This document shows, piece after piece, positions 51,175 to 61,500 of a stretch of DNA of 64,000 nt. The first letter of the stretch is position 1. Each line of letters starts with the position of its first letter. The position numbers and the translations under genes were made by a program. A model generated the notes under the pieces. It searched no databases. It was not told the DNA's origin and was given only the letters and a program-made list of their open reading frames with translations. This DNA comes from Paulinella micropora (lineage: Eukaryota; Cercozoa; Imbricatea; Euglyphida), in NCBI GenBank assembly GCA_009731375.1, contig BJOX01000141.1:42766-106765 (forward strand), written 5' to 3'.

Positions 51175-51419
51175 TGCTCCTGCATACAATAAGTGCACAC
51201 AAAACGTACTATGCGTGCAATAGATCCAGAAACGAAATTGAAAGCAAGCATACTGGATGGTCACATTTGTCTTCCGAGTGGCACTGCGCTGTGCATCCAG
51301 TTTGAGTAAATTCTTCCAATGTGGGTGGTCAGTCTGGACCATTTTCTTCTGTAACGTAAGCTTATGTATACTTTTATGTTATAACGATCGCTACTTTTAT
51401 GTATATAATGATCTATATC

Positions 51420-51680
51420 TGACGCAGTCATCTATATACGCTGACATCATCTATATGCGACGCCGTCAGCTATATATGACGCCGTCAGCTATATATGACG
51501 CCGTCATCTATATATGATGCCATCAACTATGTATGATGCCATCACCTATATACGATGGCGTCATCTATATGCGACGCCGTCAGCTATATATGATGCCGTC
51601 ATCTATAAATGACGCCATCATCTACATATGACGCCATCCTCTATATACGATGCCGTCAGCTATGTATGATGCAGTCAGCT
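51420..51680. repeat. GACGCC/GATGCC minisatellite
   Basis: Tandem units of the type TCTATATATGACGCCGTCA, a variant of the GATGAT family seen at 45950-47505. Unit length is about 19-20 bp. Confidence 0.88.
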
Positions 51681-52481
51681 TAACACCAACCATTCACTTT
51701 TCTCTGACACCAAACAGTTACTTGGTGTCTCTAACACCAACCATTCACTGTTCTCTGACACCGAACAGTTACTTGGTGTCTCTAACACCAACCAGTCGCT
51801 GGTCTTTGCTGTGTCCCTGACAATCTTGTTAGCTTGGCGACCGTAGCTTGACACAATCACTGGCTCATCCTTGATTGCTTTCGTTGACCACAAGGACAAA
51901 CACAGCCAATCACCCTTCCTGTAAGACCACTTGAATCGGGCGTTGGAGTAACCATGCGCTTTGTCGGGAATGTTTGCCAGGTGCGTATGGCAGCCATGAC
52001 GTGATGCAACACGACAGTTTATCCACTTTCCGTTACCTACACAGATAACTTCCTTGGGTTCAAACTCTGCGGTATCTGCGGGTTGAGCTAGCGCAGCGCT
52101 TGCTTGGGAATCGTACAATGTTGTTTTGTAGTAGAATTCATCTTTAGCGAGACGGGTTTCCCGGGGAATACAAACACCACATAAACCTCTTTGCACTATC
52201 TGGCCATGCTCATAAGTCCATACTACATATAGCTTGGGTTGCTTTCCCACTTCCTTGATCTTCGAAGATTCTAGACCGGTCGCTCGCGGATCTAGCAGCA
52301 TCCGTCTCTCAGTGCATGTTCTGGACACACTTATTGGGAGCACCACAGCCGGCCCCAACGAGGACAACACGCAAAGTGGGGGATTGCTGTTGGCCATAGC
52401 GTCATAAGACTCTAAGAAATGCGGTAAATACTTTGGACTTGGATTAAATTTTTGAATGTTTAATGGCAAAAAGCAGGCCAA
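51675..52481 (-). CDS. SET-like ORF, tentative
   Basis: 268 aa. Residues ~95-225 show a faint SET-domain order: a GLCGV start, then GKWINCRVASRHGC, SNARFKW and a final IKDEPVIVSSYG resembling the GEExxxxYG end of SET domains. The key NHSC motif is not present in normal form, so enzymatic activity is doubtful. The C-terminus contains two and a half copies of a SEWLVLETPSNC repeat, encoded by the tandem DNA repeat at 51680-51800. It could equally be a transposon-associated protein. Confidence 0.35.
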   Translation of the reverse strand: MACFLPLNIQKFNPSPKYLPHFLESYDAMANSNPPLCVLSSLGPAVVLPISVSRTCTERRMLLDPRATGLESSKIKEVGKQPKLYVVWTYEHGQIVQRGLCGVCIPRETRLAKDEFYYKTTLYDSQASAALAQPADTAEFEPKEVICVGNGKWINCRVASRHGCHTHLANIPDKAHGYSNARFKWSYRKGDWLCLSLWSTKAIKDEPVIVSSYGRQANKIVRDTAKTSDWLVLETPSNCSVSENSEWLVLETPSNCLVSEKSEWLVLS

Positions 52482-52518
52482 GAATAATTTTCTAAGTCTT
52501 TTTTACTATTACTCCAAG

Positions 52519-52912
52519 GTAAGCGTTTGTTGAGTTTTCAATGTAAGTAATTACTAAATAAAAACACTTTCCTTGCAAAGCCTGGAAATATAGATGATAG
52601 GATAATCAAATAGATGATGGCGTCACCAAATAGATGATGGCATCATTAAATAGAGGATGGCATAATCTATTTGATGATGCCATCATCTATTCGATGATGT
52701 CATCATCTATTCGATGATGTCATCGTCCAATAGATGATGCCATCATAAAATAGATGATGCCATCATCACATAGATGATGCAATCAATTTAATATACAACC
52801 GGGATCACATATCACGGACCTACCTGTTTTCCTAAAGAAATCCTTCCATCTTTGATCCAAGACCTTCCTGGCCTGCTTGCTCATAAGGTAGACTCGACAG
52901 TTGCTCCAAAGT
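52519..52912. repeat. Direct duplication, copy B
   Basis: Copy of 49178-49545, including its internal GATGAT minisatellite (about 52590-52800). The two copies bracket the 5' half of the transposase locus and the SET-like ORF. Confidence 0.85.
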
Positions 52913-53062
52913 AGGGGTAAGAAAAAAAATTCAGTACCTCTTGTATAATATTACATTTATAGATGCCAAAACCAGTCAATCTTCGAACTCTCTAACATCT
53001 GTGAATTCTATTACAAATTCAAATTATATTACATCCTTTCATGTCATGTATATTAACCATGC
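52913..53062. other. Spacer before MYND gene
   Basis: AT-rich 150-base spacer with no recognised feature. Confidence 0.4.
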
Positions 53063-53759
53063 TCACACTGGCCTTTCAACCCTGGGCGTTACTGCCACAT
53101 ATTTTCGCGCAGACCCTTCCATGTAATAACCATGTTCACAGGGGAAATAAAACTTGCTTACCACCCCTGTGACAGCGTCTTGCACATGCACCTCAACAAT
53201 GATAGTTTGAGAAATAGTAGAACTGCCAGTAGAAGTGCCATATTCTGCGTCAGGGTGAAACAGCTGAGGGTAAATCAAATTCCAATTACGCCTGAATTCG
53301 AAGCATCCCCAGCCGACATATACACTGGGCCAACTCCTCATCCCTATGCAACCGTCGGTGAACGGCTCGTTGACGAGGTCGACCCAGGGAACATAAGAAT
53401 ATTGCTTTCTCTCTGGCTCATCGTGTGTTATGCGCACACGCAAGAACCCTTTCCCCGTAAGCGGTGTTTTTACGCGAGGGTATGCTTCCAGCCATTTGGT
53501 CTTTAAGTCTTGACAATGTGTTCTAGCGTTAGGATACGCTTCCAGTAACACATCACTTATTTCCCTGTCGTGAAGAGAATTTAAATATGAATTCGCAGTT
53601 CGGAGAGACTGATGGGTTTTCATGAGAGTCTTGATAGGTGGTTGATGGCAATCACGCTTGTGCGTGGGCCAGTGCTTTTTCTGGCACCATTTTGAACAGT
53701 AGTGCGCTGTGTGACACCCCGAGCACTGTAAAATTTTGGCCCATGGTCGGTGCCCAGAA
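53063..53759 (-). CDS. MYND zinc-finger protein, 5' truncated by contig end
   Basis: The frame listed from an internal Met at 53623 is open further upstream to the ten-N join at 53760. That upstream part encodes CSGCHTAHYCSKWCQ followed by KKHWPTHKRDC, a textbook MYND finger (C-x2-C...C-x3-C, then W, H and C). MYND fingers mediate protein contacts in many host nuclear proteins. Downstream lies about 185 aa of a beta-rich, Tyr/Trp-containing domain (SYVPWVDLVNEPF, VYVGWGCFEF) that I do not recognise. The N-terminus lies in the gap. Confidence 0.75.
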
Positions 53760-53769
53760 NNNNNNNNNN
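53760..53769. other. Ten-N join between host MYND gene and viral cassette
   Basis: Host sequence stops inside a MYND gene and viral fiber sequence begins in mid-gene on the other side. No terminal repeat is present, so this is a scaffold join rather than a viral integration end. Confidence 0.9.
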
Positions 53770-55345
53770 AGCCAGCACTGACGCCACCAACAAGGCCTAT
53801 GTGGACTCACACACACATACGTCGCCGCTGACGATCGGCACCTCTACGATTGCGAGCACCGGGACGGTTGCGCTGAGTCTGCCCAGTGCGCTGCCGTCCA
53901 ACACGTCCTTCGTCTCCGTGTCCAGCGGAGGGCAGCTAGCCGCCTCTTCTGTCAGAGTGCCTGCTAGCCTGCCTGGCTCGGCGTCTCTGGTAACGCTCGA
54001 CTCTGATGGCCAGCTTGCCACCGGGGCGGCCAGCTCGTTATTCAACCAGTTAGCATCCGCTCCGGCCCAGACCGCCGTTCTGAGCCTGACTTCTGCAGGG
54101 CAGATGGTGCCCCAGAGCACTTCCACCACGGTCGTGACTTCTGGCTCAGTGACGCTGCCGACCTGGACTTCCATGTCGGCCTATACGCCTACCACAGACC
54201 CTAACTGGGTGCTCAGCCACTCTTCCGCAGTTGTAGGCCAAGAGAGCTATAGAGGTTTCGATGGTGTCGCTGCCAATGGCTGGACTAGCCTCGGCAACTA
54301 CAACTCAGACGGGAGTATCAACACGACAAACAACGCCGTTACCAACGTAGGCGGCAGTAACGTGTACGGCGAACACTTTACGCTCCAGCACCAGCGGCGC
54401 CGTTACAGAATCACGAGCTTCGCGTTGACTAATACCTCTTCTCTCAGTAGCTCAACCAAAAGCTTCACGTTGGCGGGGTCGGACAATGGCAGTACCTGGA
54501 CACTGGTCTGGTCCGGTAACTTCTCTTTTACCACGACGTTACAGACCCTGAACTCGAGCGCACCCGCTTCGACCGCGTTCTAATACTACCACCGGTGTAT
54601 TGTCACTTCGACAAATTCGAGTACCCAGGCCGCTGTGGGGACCTTTGCGCCCGTCGTTGAGTCCGAGGGCGTGTCGGTCACTGCCACGGGCCTCACGGGC
54701 GTGGATTCGATCATGTGCGGCAAAAACACGCTGAAGCTGCCGACCGCGCTACCCTCTGCCGGCACGGACCGCGTGCTCCAAATCAACGACCTCGGCGAGT
54801 TCGAACTGGGCACCTGGGACCGTGGCCACTGGCTGACGAGCGACACGGTCGTCTCTGTTAATAGCGGAACTGCCAGAAAGATCCCGGTCGATGGCGTAGT
54901 GAGGCTGGCGCCCATATACGGCAACATCACCGTAAGCCATGCCAACGGCTTCACGACCTGGCAGAACACGTCCGGTATGCCCAGGAAATGGCTGATCACG
55001 GCTTCGTTCAAGTTTATTACTTCGGCAGCGGCTACCAACAACCCGCCGACCAGTGGAGCCTATTACGATGTCTGGGTCGAAAGGAATGCAGTGAGACCCG
55101 CCTCAAGCTCCGGCGTACAGCAGACAGAAGCCAATTTTCAGGTGTCAGTTGGTGCCCATGAGCTCTATGGCAACGGGCGGATCACCTCGCCCAGCCTGTC
55201 AGGTATCATGGAAGTGGCGGCAAATGAGTATATCTGGTTCGAGGCTTATGGCGACATACAAGGCGCTGTCAGTTGGAGCCTTGTCATTGGCGGTTCAACT
55301 GTTTATTCAAGAGGCAGAGTGACCATTACGGAGATTCCGGGCTGA
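53770..55345 (+). pseudogene. Fiber C-terminal part, cassette copy 2, with a stop
   Basis: Corresponds to about 10880-12667 of the first fiber: a KAYVD motif, Ser/Ala spacers, the fourth discoidin-like domain and the C1q-like end (stop at 55343-55345). An in-frame TAA at 54581-54583 replaces a Tyr codon of the other copies. A spacer of about 80 codons present in copy 1 (near 11020-11230) is absent. Substitutions against copy 1 cluster in exposed-looking loops, for example around 54440 and 55140. Confidence 0.85.
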
Positions 55346-55383
55346 TTTTTTTTTCGAGTCTGTATTTTTTAATTAAAAAAGAA

Positions 55384-55656
55384 ATGGACGCTTTGCGAAA
55401 AGCACTAGCCGAGAACGAGAACGAGCTGGCCGCGTACCTAGCCCGCCGCCGGATCCTGGCGGTCGAACGAGAGAAGTTACAGCTGCAGATTGCGCTCTGT
55501 GAAAAGGTCTGTGATTGCAAGGTGATGCGCGAGCAAGTTAAGACGCTCATCCAACAACAAGAGGAAGCAGAGGCGGCAGCAGCCGAGGCAGCCGCCCACG
55601 CCGAAATGGCACTAGAAGAGACGATCGTAGAGATGCCCGACACCATCAATGGCTAA
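55384..55656 (+). CDS. Short coiled-coil protein, copy 2
   Basis: 90 aa, homologous to 12711-12992; the Ala/Glu segment is a few residues shorter and varies. The same A/T leader and the same tail-to-tail contact with RNR2 are kept. Most changes are conservative. Confidence 0.82.
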   Translation: MDALRKALAENENELAAYLARRRILAVEREKLQLQIALCEKVCDCKVMREQVKTLIQQQEEAEAAAAEAAAHAEMALEETIVEMPDTING

Positions 55657-56627
55657 AAGTCTTTGTCTAGGCCCCATTCGGGCTCCTTGGCCGGCGCCCG
55701 CGCGTACTCGCTCACTCTTTTCTCGAAAAAGTTAGTCTTGCCTACCACGCCTAGCTGCTCCATGAAGGACAAGGGACACTTGGCCACTCCGTACAGCTTT
55801 TCGCTCAAGCCCAAGTTCTGCAGCAGGCCATCCGCCACGAACTCGACGTACCGCTCCATCAGCGCCGCGTTCAAACCCAGCAGGGCCATCGGCAGTGACT
55901 CGCTGATGCACCTCCGTTCGACTTCGACGCAGCCCGCCACGATCTGGAAAATGCGCGACATCTGCAGCTTGTTCGACACGTGGTGCTTGTACAAGTGGCA
56001 CGCGAACAGGCCGTGCTGCGTCTCGTCCCGCGCAATAAACTCGTTGCTGGTGCACAGGCCCTGCAGCAGGCCCGGGTGCTTTTGTTTCAGCCAAAAGATG
56101 GAGGCGAAAGAAGAGGCGAACTAGACAAGCTCAACGGAAGCGAACGCCGCCAACCGCTCGGCAAACGAAGACCGGGCCGGGCTGAGCCACTGCAGCGCCC
56201 ACTTGGCTTTTTGTGCCACGGTCGGGACCTGCGTGATCGCATTGAACAGCTTGTCCTTCTCTTGCTGGTCGCTGATGATCGTGCCGATCAACAGGCTGTA
56301 GGTCCGCGAGTGTTCGGCCTCGTTAAAGATCTGGTAAGAATAAAAAAGCCTCGCTTCGGAATATTGCACCTCGGCCAAAAATTGGCGGCCAGGTTCTCTT
56401 GGATGATGCCGTCGCTCGAGGCAAAGAAGCCCAGCACCATCTTAATAAAATGCTGTTCGTCCGCACTCAATTTCTTGAAATCGGCCTGTTCCCGGCAGAT
56501 CTAGCTCATCTGCTGTCCAGAACGACCGCAGGGAAGCTTCATAGAATGAATACAGGTCCGGACGCCGTATCGGGAAGAGACAAAATCGCGATTCTTCCGG
56601 CTCGAGCAGTTTTTCTTCAGTGTCCAT
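55653..56627 (-). pseudogene. nrdB/RNR2: Ribonucleotide reductase small subunit, copy 2, broken
   Basis: Same protein as 12989-13965, with the iron-ligand motifs intact but four defects. There is an in-frame TAG at about 56122 (copy 1 has CAG there), a T run near 56379 one base too short, and two bases missing near 56497. An upstream overlapping ATG frame ([10 protein letters not shown]) is shared with copy 1. Because its breaks differ from those in copy 1, the two copies decayed or were mis-sequenced independently. Confidence 0.9.
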
Positions 56628-56667
56628 TCGTTCAACTGCCGGTTGTCCAGTTTCAGCAAGGCCATTT

Positions 56668-56737
56668 ACTCTCTTTTAATACTATAAAGTGAAAGAGGAT
56701 ATATTTTTTTTCTTATCGGTACAACAGAACAAAGAAC
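56668..56737. promoter_or_regulatory. Divergent promoter region between RNR2 and p115
   Basis: Only about 70 bases separate the two divergent starts. They contain CTCTTTTAATACTATAAAGTGAAAGAG, whose CTCTTT/AAAGAG ends are inverted, with a central TATAAAG. This is the clearest TATA-like bidirectional promoter in the element. Confidence 0.55.
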
Positions 56738-57085
56738 ATGTTGCAAAGACGTAAGACCGAACAACGGCTGATGCCCTCGTCGCCAGAGTCCATCACCGTA
56801 ACCTCGCACGAGCTCGCACTCGAGCTCAAGCGCAGCTACAGCGACTTCTCTTGGCAGAGCGTGCCGCAGCTCATTGTTCATGGGGTCAAGTACTTGGCCC
56901 TCTATACTAACCACACCGGCGAGGAGAAGAAGCAGATCCTCATTTCGGTCCTCGTCGACTTGTGTCCCGACGACAACGTGGACAAGCTCATCCCGCCCGT
57001 GGTCGATGTCATCTGGGAGCTCGTGAAGGCCGCCCTCGCTTCCAATTGCTGCGAGCTGTGTCCCAAGGTCTGCACGGTCATGTAG
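56738..57085 (+). CDS. p115, small helical viral protein
   Basis: 115 aa. Helical, with LKRSYSDFSW, then a KKQILISVLVDL helix and an LIPPVVDVIWELVK helix. This is the pattern of a small protein class common in large DNA viruses (an acidic helix, then IPxxIDxIxxxxK), function unknown. The Cys-rich end (CCELCPKVC) is shared with the remnant at 15128-15165. The start is the first ATG after the TATA-like promoter. It overlaps the SLATT-like stop by eight bases. Confidence 0.7.
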   Translation: MLQRRKTEQRLMPSSPESITVTSHELALELKRSYSDFSWQSVPQLIVHGVKYLALYTNHTGEEKKQILISVLVDLCPDDNVDKLIPPVVDVIWELVKAALASNCCELCPKVCTVM

Positions 57086-57746
57086 GCATCGGGATCAAGT
57101 GCCTACCCAGCGTCACGGGCGTGCCATAGTGGATCCTAACAGGGTCACCGACCATCTGCGCACGCGCTTTGGCCAGCTTCTTGCGGTCCAGGCGGTGCGC
57201 CCACAGCACCGGGCCCGGTATAACTTGCTCGTTCGAACGCACTTTCTCCAGGTCCATGGTAATCTTGACCAGCAGCACGTCCGCCGCTAATCTAAAGCGC
57301 CTCTTCTTGGCCATCTCGACAGACAGCTCGTTCTTGACCATTTCAAAAAGGATCTCGCAGGAGAAGTGGCGCTCTGCTTTTTGCCCAAAGTTGAAAAAGC
57401 TATTGGTGCCCGAGATGATGGCTACCAAAATCAGGCACGTGACGCTGACCCAATCGTAGCCCGTCCGGCCTGCTCCGCACGCCTTGAAGCCGAAATTTCC
57501 CACGATAATCGAACAGATCGCCGGCACAATAGTGGCCAACAAGCCAAACAACAAAAAACGGTTGTAGTAGTAGTAGCCGGCCGAGTTGTTGAGGCGCGCG
57601 TGCAGGGCACACTCGTCCACTACACTGGCAAAATATTGCTCGTGCCTCGAAGACCACTTCTCTTCCTCTCGCTTGACGTCGCTGTCGTCCGAGTCATGAT
57701 TCTCGCTCGACTGCGACCGCATCGCCAGGATTTTATCCTCGTCCAT
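57078..57746 (-). CDS. Two-TM SLATT-like protein, copy 2
   Basis: 222 aa, the same architecture as 15158-15832: acidic N-terminus, two TM helices, then KAERHFSCEI and KKRRFRLAAD. Differences are few and mostly conservative; the region near 57130 is two residues shorter. Both copies read open, in contrast with the neighbouring RNR2. Confidence 0.68.
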   Translation of the reverse strand: MDEDKILAMRSQSSENHDSDDSDVKREEEKWSSRHEQYFASVVDECALHARLNNSAGYYYYNRFLLFGLLATIVPAICSIIVGNFGFKACGAGRTGYDWVSVTCLILVAIISGTNSFFNFGQKAERHFSCEILFEMVKNELSVEMAKKRRFRLAADVLLVKITMDLEKVRSNEQVIPGPVLWAHRLDRKKLAKARAQMVGDPVRIHYGTPVTLGRHLIPMPT

Positions 57747-57787
57747 CGTTACTTTTGGTGGTGGGAAACTGCAAGATTTAAAAAAAT

Positions 57788-58216
57788 GTGCGATTGCTGG
57801 GCCGCGGCCTGATCGCCGCGGAGCACAAGGGTCTGTACCTGCTGCAGGAGGAGATTGGTATGCCAGCCGAGCTAGTGGGCATAGTCGGGGAATACACTAA
57901 CCCAGTCTACTATGAGCCGCTGAAGGCCAGCGCGTGGATGTCTTGGAGCTGGGTCGACCACCGGCACATGTGCGAGACCATGGCCCTGCCCCCCCTTGTG
58001 CCTGGTATTTGTCAGAGCGATCCGTGGCGGGACGGGGAGCAAATCGCATACGGCATATTTGGTGCCAGAACTGAACGTAACGCACTGGAATACGACGAGA
58101 TAAAAGTCTCCTGCGATACGAGTAAGAAAAAGTACTGGAAGGAAACAGTGGAAGAAATAAACAGGTGTCTCCTCGGGTTCTTCCAAAGAGTTCAGGCACT
58201 GCTGGCCGAGCAGTAA
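57788..58216 (+). CDS. Truncated KRRR/WRD protein at cassette junction
   Basis: Begins at a GTG; the leader encodes MRLLGRG and then joins the AAEHKG part of the KRRR/WRD protein, so the first ~137 residues of the family (including KRRR) are missing. The leader is the same sequence that lies between the SLATT-like and penton genes at 15871-15892. The junction falls in a shared GCCGCGG. It keeps the DPWRD and YWKETVEEINRCLLGFFQR signatures. It is diverged from the 5933 copy (about half the residues), so it is another paralog or an old unit. Confidence 0.75.
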   Translation: MRLLGRGLIAAEHKGLYLLQEEIGMPAELVGIVGEYTNPVYYEPLKASAWMSWSWVDHRHMCETMALPPLVPGICQSDPWRDGEQIAYGIFGARTERNALEYDEIKVSCDTSKKKYWKETVEEINRCLLGFFQRVQALLAEQ

Positions 58217-58259
58217 AAAAAACAATTAAACTGTTTTTTTCGGTTCTATCAATTACAAA

Positions 58260-58478
58260 ATGTTAGCAGTCTGTCCTACCTGTGGCGCCTGCTTTTTCGA
58301 AGGCCAGCTGTATTGGTCCGGAACCGGCAAGAGAGGCGACCCCCGGGACTTAGCATCGCTCGTGTGCCGCCCTTATGGCGACGGCGCCTGTATCAACCCC
58401 GCTCGTGATATCCCTGGTGGAGACACTTGGGAAGAACGCATGCGCTTCGTTGACAATTTTCTAGACGAGATCCTGTAA
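58260..58478 (+). CDS. Small Cys-rich protein, copy 2
   Basis: 72 aa, homologous to 7051-7269 with about three amino-acid changes. The ATG directly follows a short AT-rich spacer, which fixes the start in both copies. Confidence 0.82.
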   Translation: MLAVCPTCGACFFEGQLYWSGTGKRGDPRDLASLVCRPYGDGACINPARDIPGGDTWEERMRFVDNFLDEIL

Positions 58479-58527
58479 ACTAATTACAAAAACCTCTCCT
58501 CTTGTTATATTATTTAATCAGCAACAA

Positions 58528-61500
58528 ATGGAAGTTGCGAGGTCGTACAAGCGGCGGCGCCTCGACGGTGCGACCGACGACTTTGTGCTACCGGTCGACG
58601 GACAGAGTGGCGACGTCCTTGTTTCGGACGGCGACGGGGGCGTGAGATGGGCAGCGGGCGGAGTGGCCGCGAACGAGGCGGTAGCGCTCAATACCGCTCA
58701 CAGGCTAACAACGTCCGGAAACCCGCACTTGGTGGATCTATCGGACCTGATTACCTTGACGCTGGATACCGAAGCGAAAACTAACCAGCCGGCCGGGATG
58801 ACTTCTAACAGCTCCGCTGGCTTTGCGGCCTCGGCCTCTAGCAATTCCGCCCAGGCCTACCTGGCTTTTGACAGCGACTTCTCGACCTTGTGGGGCACCA
58901 CTGCTCCCGACAGCTACAGCGGCAACAACTATACCGCCATGATCGAGACGATGGTCGATAATCTCACCGTGGCGGGCGCGTGGCTCCAGCTCGATCTGGG
59001 CCAGCACGCCAAAGTCACTGCTTACCACGTCACGTCCGCGGGTGCTATTACCGCGCCCAGAGACTGGGTAGTCGCTTATAGCGCGGACGGCAGTCGGTGG
59101 TTCACTTGGGACAGCCAGACGGCCCAGACCTTTGTCGGCGACAGCCTGCGCACGTTCACGCCTGCGACCGCGGCCGATTACGCCAGATACTTGCGCGTAA
59201 TCTGCACCAAAAACAACGGGGCGGGGGTCTGGTACATGCGGAGCCTGGCCTTCGACTACCAGCTATACAATGCCGGCTGCATCGAGAACACCAGTTATCC
59301 GACCAAGGCCTCTCAGCTGGCGCCCAAGGCGTACGTCGACCACCGGGTGGCAGGGGCGGTGAAGTTCCCGTCGATCATGCCTACCCAAGACGACTGCATC
59401 GTGACTATGGACCCAGACGGCTCGATCTTTGCGGTCAAGGACAGGACGCTCAAGCAGCCAGCCTTGGCTCCTAGCGGTAATGGCGCGATCGTGCTCATGG
59501 ACACTGATTTTACGGTTACGACGATCCCGGACACTCTCGCGAGGCTGCCTAACCCTCTGCCCGCCTCGGCCGCGCAGCTGGTGACGGTCGATCCGGACGG
59601 TGTGCTAGGCCTGAGCGGCCAAGTAAGCTCGTCGACGCTCACGCTGGCAGGGGCTGGCGGCAACAGTACGCTTTCCGCGCCTGCCACCGGCTCCGTCGCG
59701 CTCAAGCTACCTGTGGCCCTGCCCAGCGCAGGCACCAAGCAGTTCGTCACGCTCGACAGCGCGGGCCAGTTCGCTACCGGTGCCATTGGCTTCCAAGGGG
59801 GAGACAGTGTAGCAATCGGGACTTCCGCGGGCGACGGACAGCAACCATTCGCCGTCGCGATAGGCACTCAGGCAGGCGCGAGTGGACAGGGACAGTTTGG
59901 AGTTGCTGCTGGCTACCGGGCGGGATACTCTGGCCAGTCAGATCTCGCCGTCGCGATCGGTGCCTACTCCACGGAGAGCACACAAGGCAATTCATCAGTC
60001 TCTGTCGGTCCCTATGCTAGTACGCTCGGCGTACGGTCGGTTGGGATCGGCAGTACGGCTATCACGGGTGCTGCCGCCCAGGAATCGGTCGCAATAGGCT
60101 ACAGAGCAAAAGCAGCGACATCCCGCTCGATCGTGCTGAACGCCACGGGCGCTGAATTAGTGTCCGCTAGCACCGATGCTGCTTACATCAAGCCGTTGAG
60201 GTCGGGCGTCGATTCTACTACCAGCGAGAAGGCGACACAGTGGAACAGCACGACCGGTGAACTCACCGCCTCTAAATTTACACTCCCGCTTTCGTTGCCC
60301 GCCAGCACGTCACTCGTTTCCCTGACGAGCGCGGGCCAGGTAGGCGCGTCTGCGCTTAAGGTACCGGCGTCACTGCCTGGCAGCACGTCACTGTTGACAC
60401 TCGATTCCGGTGGCCAGCTCGCGACAGGAGCTGCTAGCTCGCTGTCACTCAGCGGGGCTGGAGGCACCAGCACGCTTTCCGCTCCTGCCTCTGGCTCCTC
60501 TGCACTCAAGTTGCCGGCCGCGTTGCCCTCTACCGGACAGACAGCCCTGGTCACATTAGACAGCAGCGGCAACTTGGGCACTGGCGCCGCGAATTCGCTA
60601 GCGCTGGTAGCTTGGGACCCCTACACGTTTCCTGTGTTCAGCAACTACACTTACGGCAGCACGTGGACAGTGACAGTGAGCAGCGAAGAGGTCGGTTCCT
60701 GGCAAGCCTGGAAAATGTTTGACAACGTCACTGCCGGAGATACAGGCTGGGTCAGCAAGAACTACTACACGTATCCAGCAGGGGATTACGATGTGGCGGG
60801 CGCGGGCGCGAACGCACAAACCACCAACGGGATACAAGGAGAGTGGTTCCAGCTGCGTCGCTCTGATGGTGCGCGGATGCTGCTGTCGAGTTTTGATTGG
60901 TACCCTCGTGTTTATGTCGGGGATTCAACTGGATTATATGCAACCTGGCCAAAAAGTCTTACGGTACTAGGCTCGAACGACGCTGCCGACCCTCCCACTA
61001 ACTGGACGGTGCTGTACCAGAACACCAGCATCTCTTCTTGGGCAGTAAATGAGGTTTCGAGGACGTTTACACTCACCACTTCGTATACAGCTACTAATTA
61101 CTTCAGAGTCCATCGCTGGGTCATCGAAAAGATCTACCCTGGAGGAAACAGTGCAGCCCGCTGGGTACGTTGCACAGAGCTGAAACCTAACTTTGCAGCC
61201 GCTGCTGCCAGCTCGTTGTCACTCAGTGGGGCTGGAGGTACCAGTGCACTTTCAGCCCCAGCTTCCGGCTTTTCTTCGATCAGGCTACCAACCGCCCTGC
61301 CTGGCAGCACTTTGCTGGTGACACTCGACTCTGGTGGCCAGCTCGCGACAGGGGCTGCTAGCTCACTGTCACTCAGCGGGGCGGGAGGCACTAGCACCCT
61401 TTCCGCTCCGGCGTCCGGCACCTCTGCGCTCAAGCTGCCGACCGCACTACCAAGCAGTACTAGCTTAGTGTCGCTGGGCTCCGACGGCGCGCTGTTGTAC

